The notes beneath the pieces are model-generated. The model had not been told where the DNA came from and made no database searches. It worked only from the letters and a program-made list of their open reading frames with translations. Below, one piece after another: positions 12,852 to 13,425 of a stretch of DNA of 13,425 bases. The translations under genes were made by a program, and so were the position numbers. The stretch spans positions 277,049 through 290,473 of the forward strand of contig WELB01000153.1 in NCBI GenBank assembly GCA_009602725.1, written 5' to 3'. This DNA is from Spirogloea muscicola. Taxonomy: Eukaryota > Streptophyta > Zygnematophyceae > Spirogloeales > Spirogloeaceae. Within the stretch, counting starts at the first letter, position 1. Each line of letters starts with the position of its first letter.

Positions 12852-13425
12852 ATGAGCTGCTGCTATGAAACTACTTGGAGACTACTTTCACGGACCTGCG
12901 GCTGCTCAACAGAAGAAGTGGCACTCCCAATGGGGGCAAGGGCTGCTCAACAGGGGATATTGAGCACCCAGTGGCCACTTGAGTCGCTGTGTGCTTTAGC
13001 GCTTGCTTTTCTCTGGCCCCTACGCACTTCGTTCATGCCTTCTTCTGGGCAGACCAAAATCACGGCCATCGCTCTCCACTGGAAGACCGATGTGGTCGAC
13101 CGCTCCAACCTGGGGCTCTCTGCCTCGCGGGCCGGCCACGCTGCCTCGAAGGCCGCTCGCAGCAAGGCGGCCAAGCACTCCGACCACTCATCCGCCGACG
13201 AGTTCGTCCCCTTGGCAGTGGACGTGCACGGGCTCTTGAGCCCCAGTGGCTTGACCTGCTGGCTAGGCTTGCGCGGCGAGCTGTGTCCCGCAGACGCGGC
13301 GAGCCAGCCGATTTCACCGCCGCTGGCTCGTGGGCGCAGGTATACCGGATGCGCCTCTCTGTATCCCTGCAGCGGTCCATGGCCCACGCTCTGCATCTGC
13401 GAGCTGGCCGTGCTCTCGCTGCGGG
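12852..13425 (+). pseudogene. Retroelement-type protein, C-terminal part, frameshifted, runs off window
   Basis: From ATG 12852 one frame is open to the window edge, but only part looks like protein. The stretch from about 13053 has the Ala/Lys/Ser helix and the block ADEFVPLAVDVHGLL (about 13195-13239). This pattern is typical of the C-terminal domain found after reverse transcriptase in algal and protist non-LTR-type elements, where it reads roughly FVPFAVE-G. Just after it, near 13240-13250, the family-like continuation (LDLLARLARRAV, then RMRLSVSLQRSMAHALHL) is in a different frame. This implies a one-base deletion or two-base insertion. The reverse transcriptase core is not in the window upstream, so the copy is 5'-truncated or degenerate. 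The assignment rests on remembered family patterns, not a search. Confidence 0.6.

Overview
This window comes from a nuclear genome of a eukaryote, most likely a green alga. Every recognisable gene is split by many short spliceosomal introns (about 107 to 478 nt). One gene is a plant-type diaminopimelate decarboxylase with a plastid-leader-like N-terminus, so lysine is made by the DAP route as in Viridiplantae. Donors are mostly GT, with two GC. No operon, bacterial promoter, tRNA, rRNA or CRISPR array was seen. The species cannot be named from this sequence, and another alga with a plant-like DAP pathway is possible.

Layout, left to right. Bases 1-782 hold no gene I recognise, and 783-1107 is a very C-rich leader or promoter. 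At 1108-2816 (+) there is a six-exon PDCD5 (programmed cell death 5/TFAR19) gene. Bases 2817-3890 have no assigned gene but contain some coding-like patches and a perfect 10-bp hairpin at 3801-3826. At 3891-5800 (+) there is a seven-exon glyoxalase II (hydroxyacylglutathione hydrolase) gene that splices cleanly to 308 residues. A 253-base gap separates it from the convergent LYSA gene at 6054-10003 (-), which has about twelve exons; the ten from 8909 down to 6054 are well supported. Just beyond the probable LYSA start, from about 10108 or 10475 to 11740 (+), lies a divergently transcribed multi-exon gene of unknown function with a WEWHGH...EYVYGNYYE core. It may share a promoter of about 100 bp with LYSA. 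Bases 11741-12850 are non-coding. They hold seven degenerate copies of a unit that contains a small inverted repeat. From about 12852 to the window edge is the frameshifted C-terminal part of a retroelement-type protein.

The genes do not form one pathway. PDCD5 is a chaperonin-linked nuclear/cytosolic protein, glyoxalase II detoxifies methylglyoxal adducts, and LYSA makes lysine. The points most worth a second look are the uncharacterised 10475-11740 gene, the short direct repeats at intron edges, the hairpin-bearing repeat array, and the hairpin upstream of glyoxalase II. All exon models were built by eye from homology, frame and splice signals, without transcripts.
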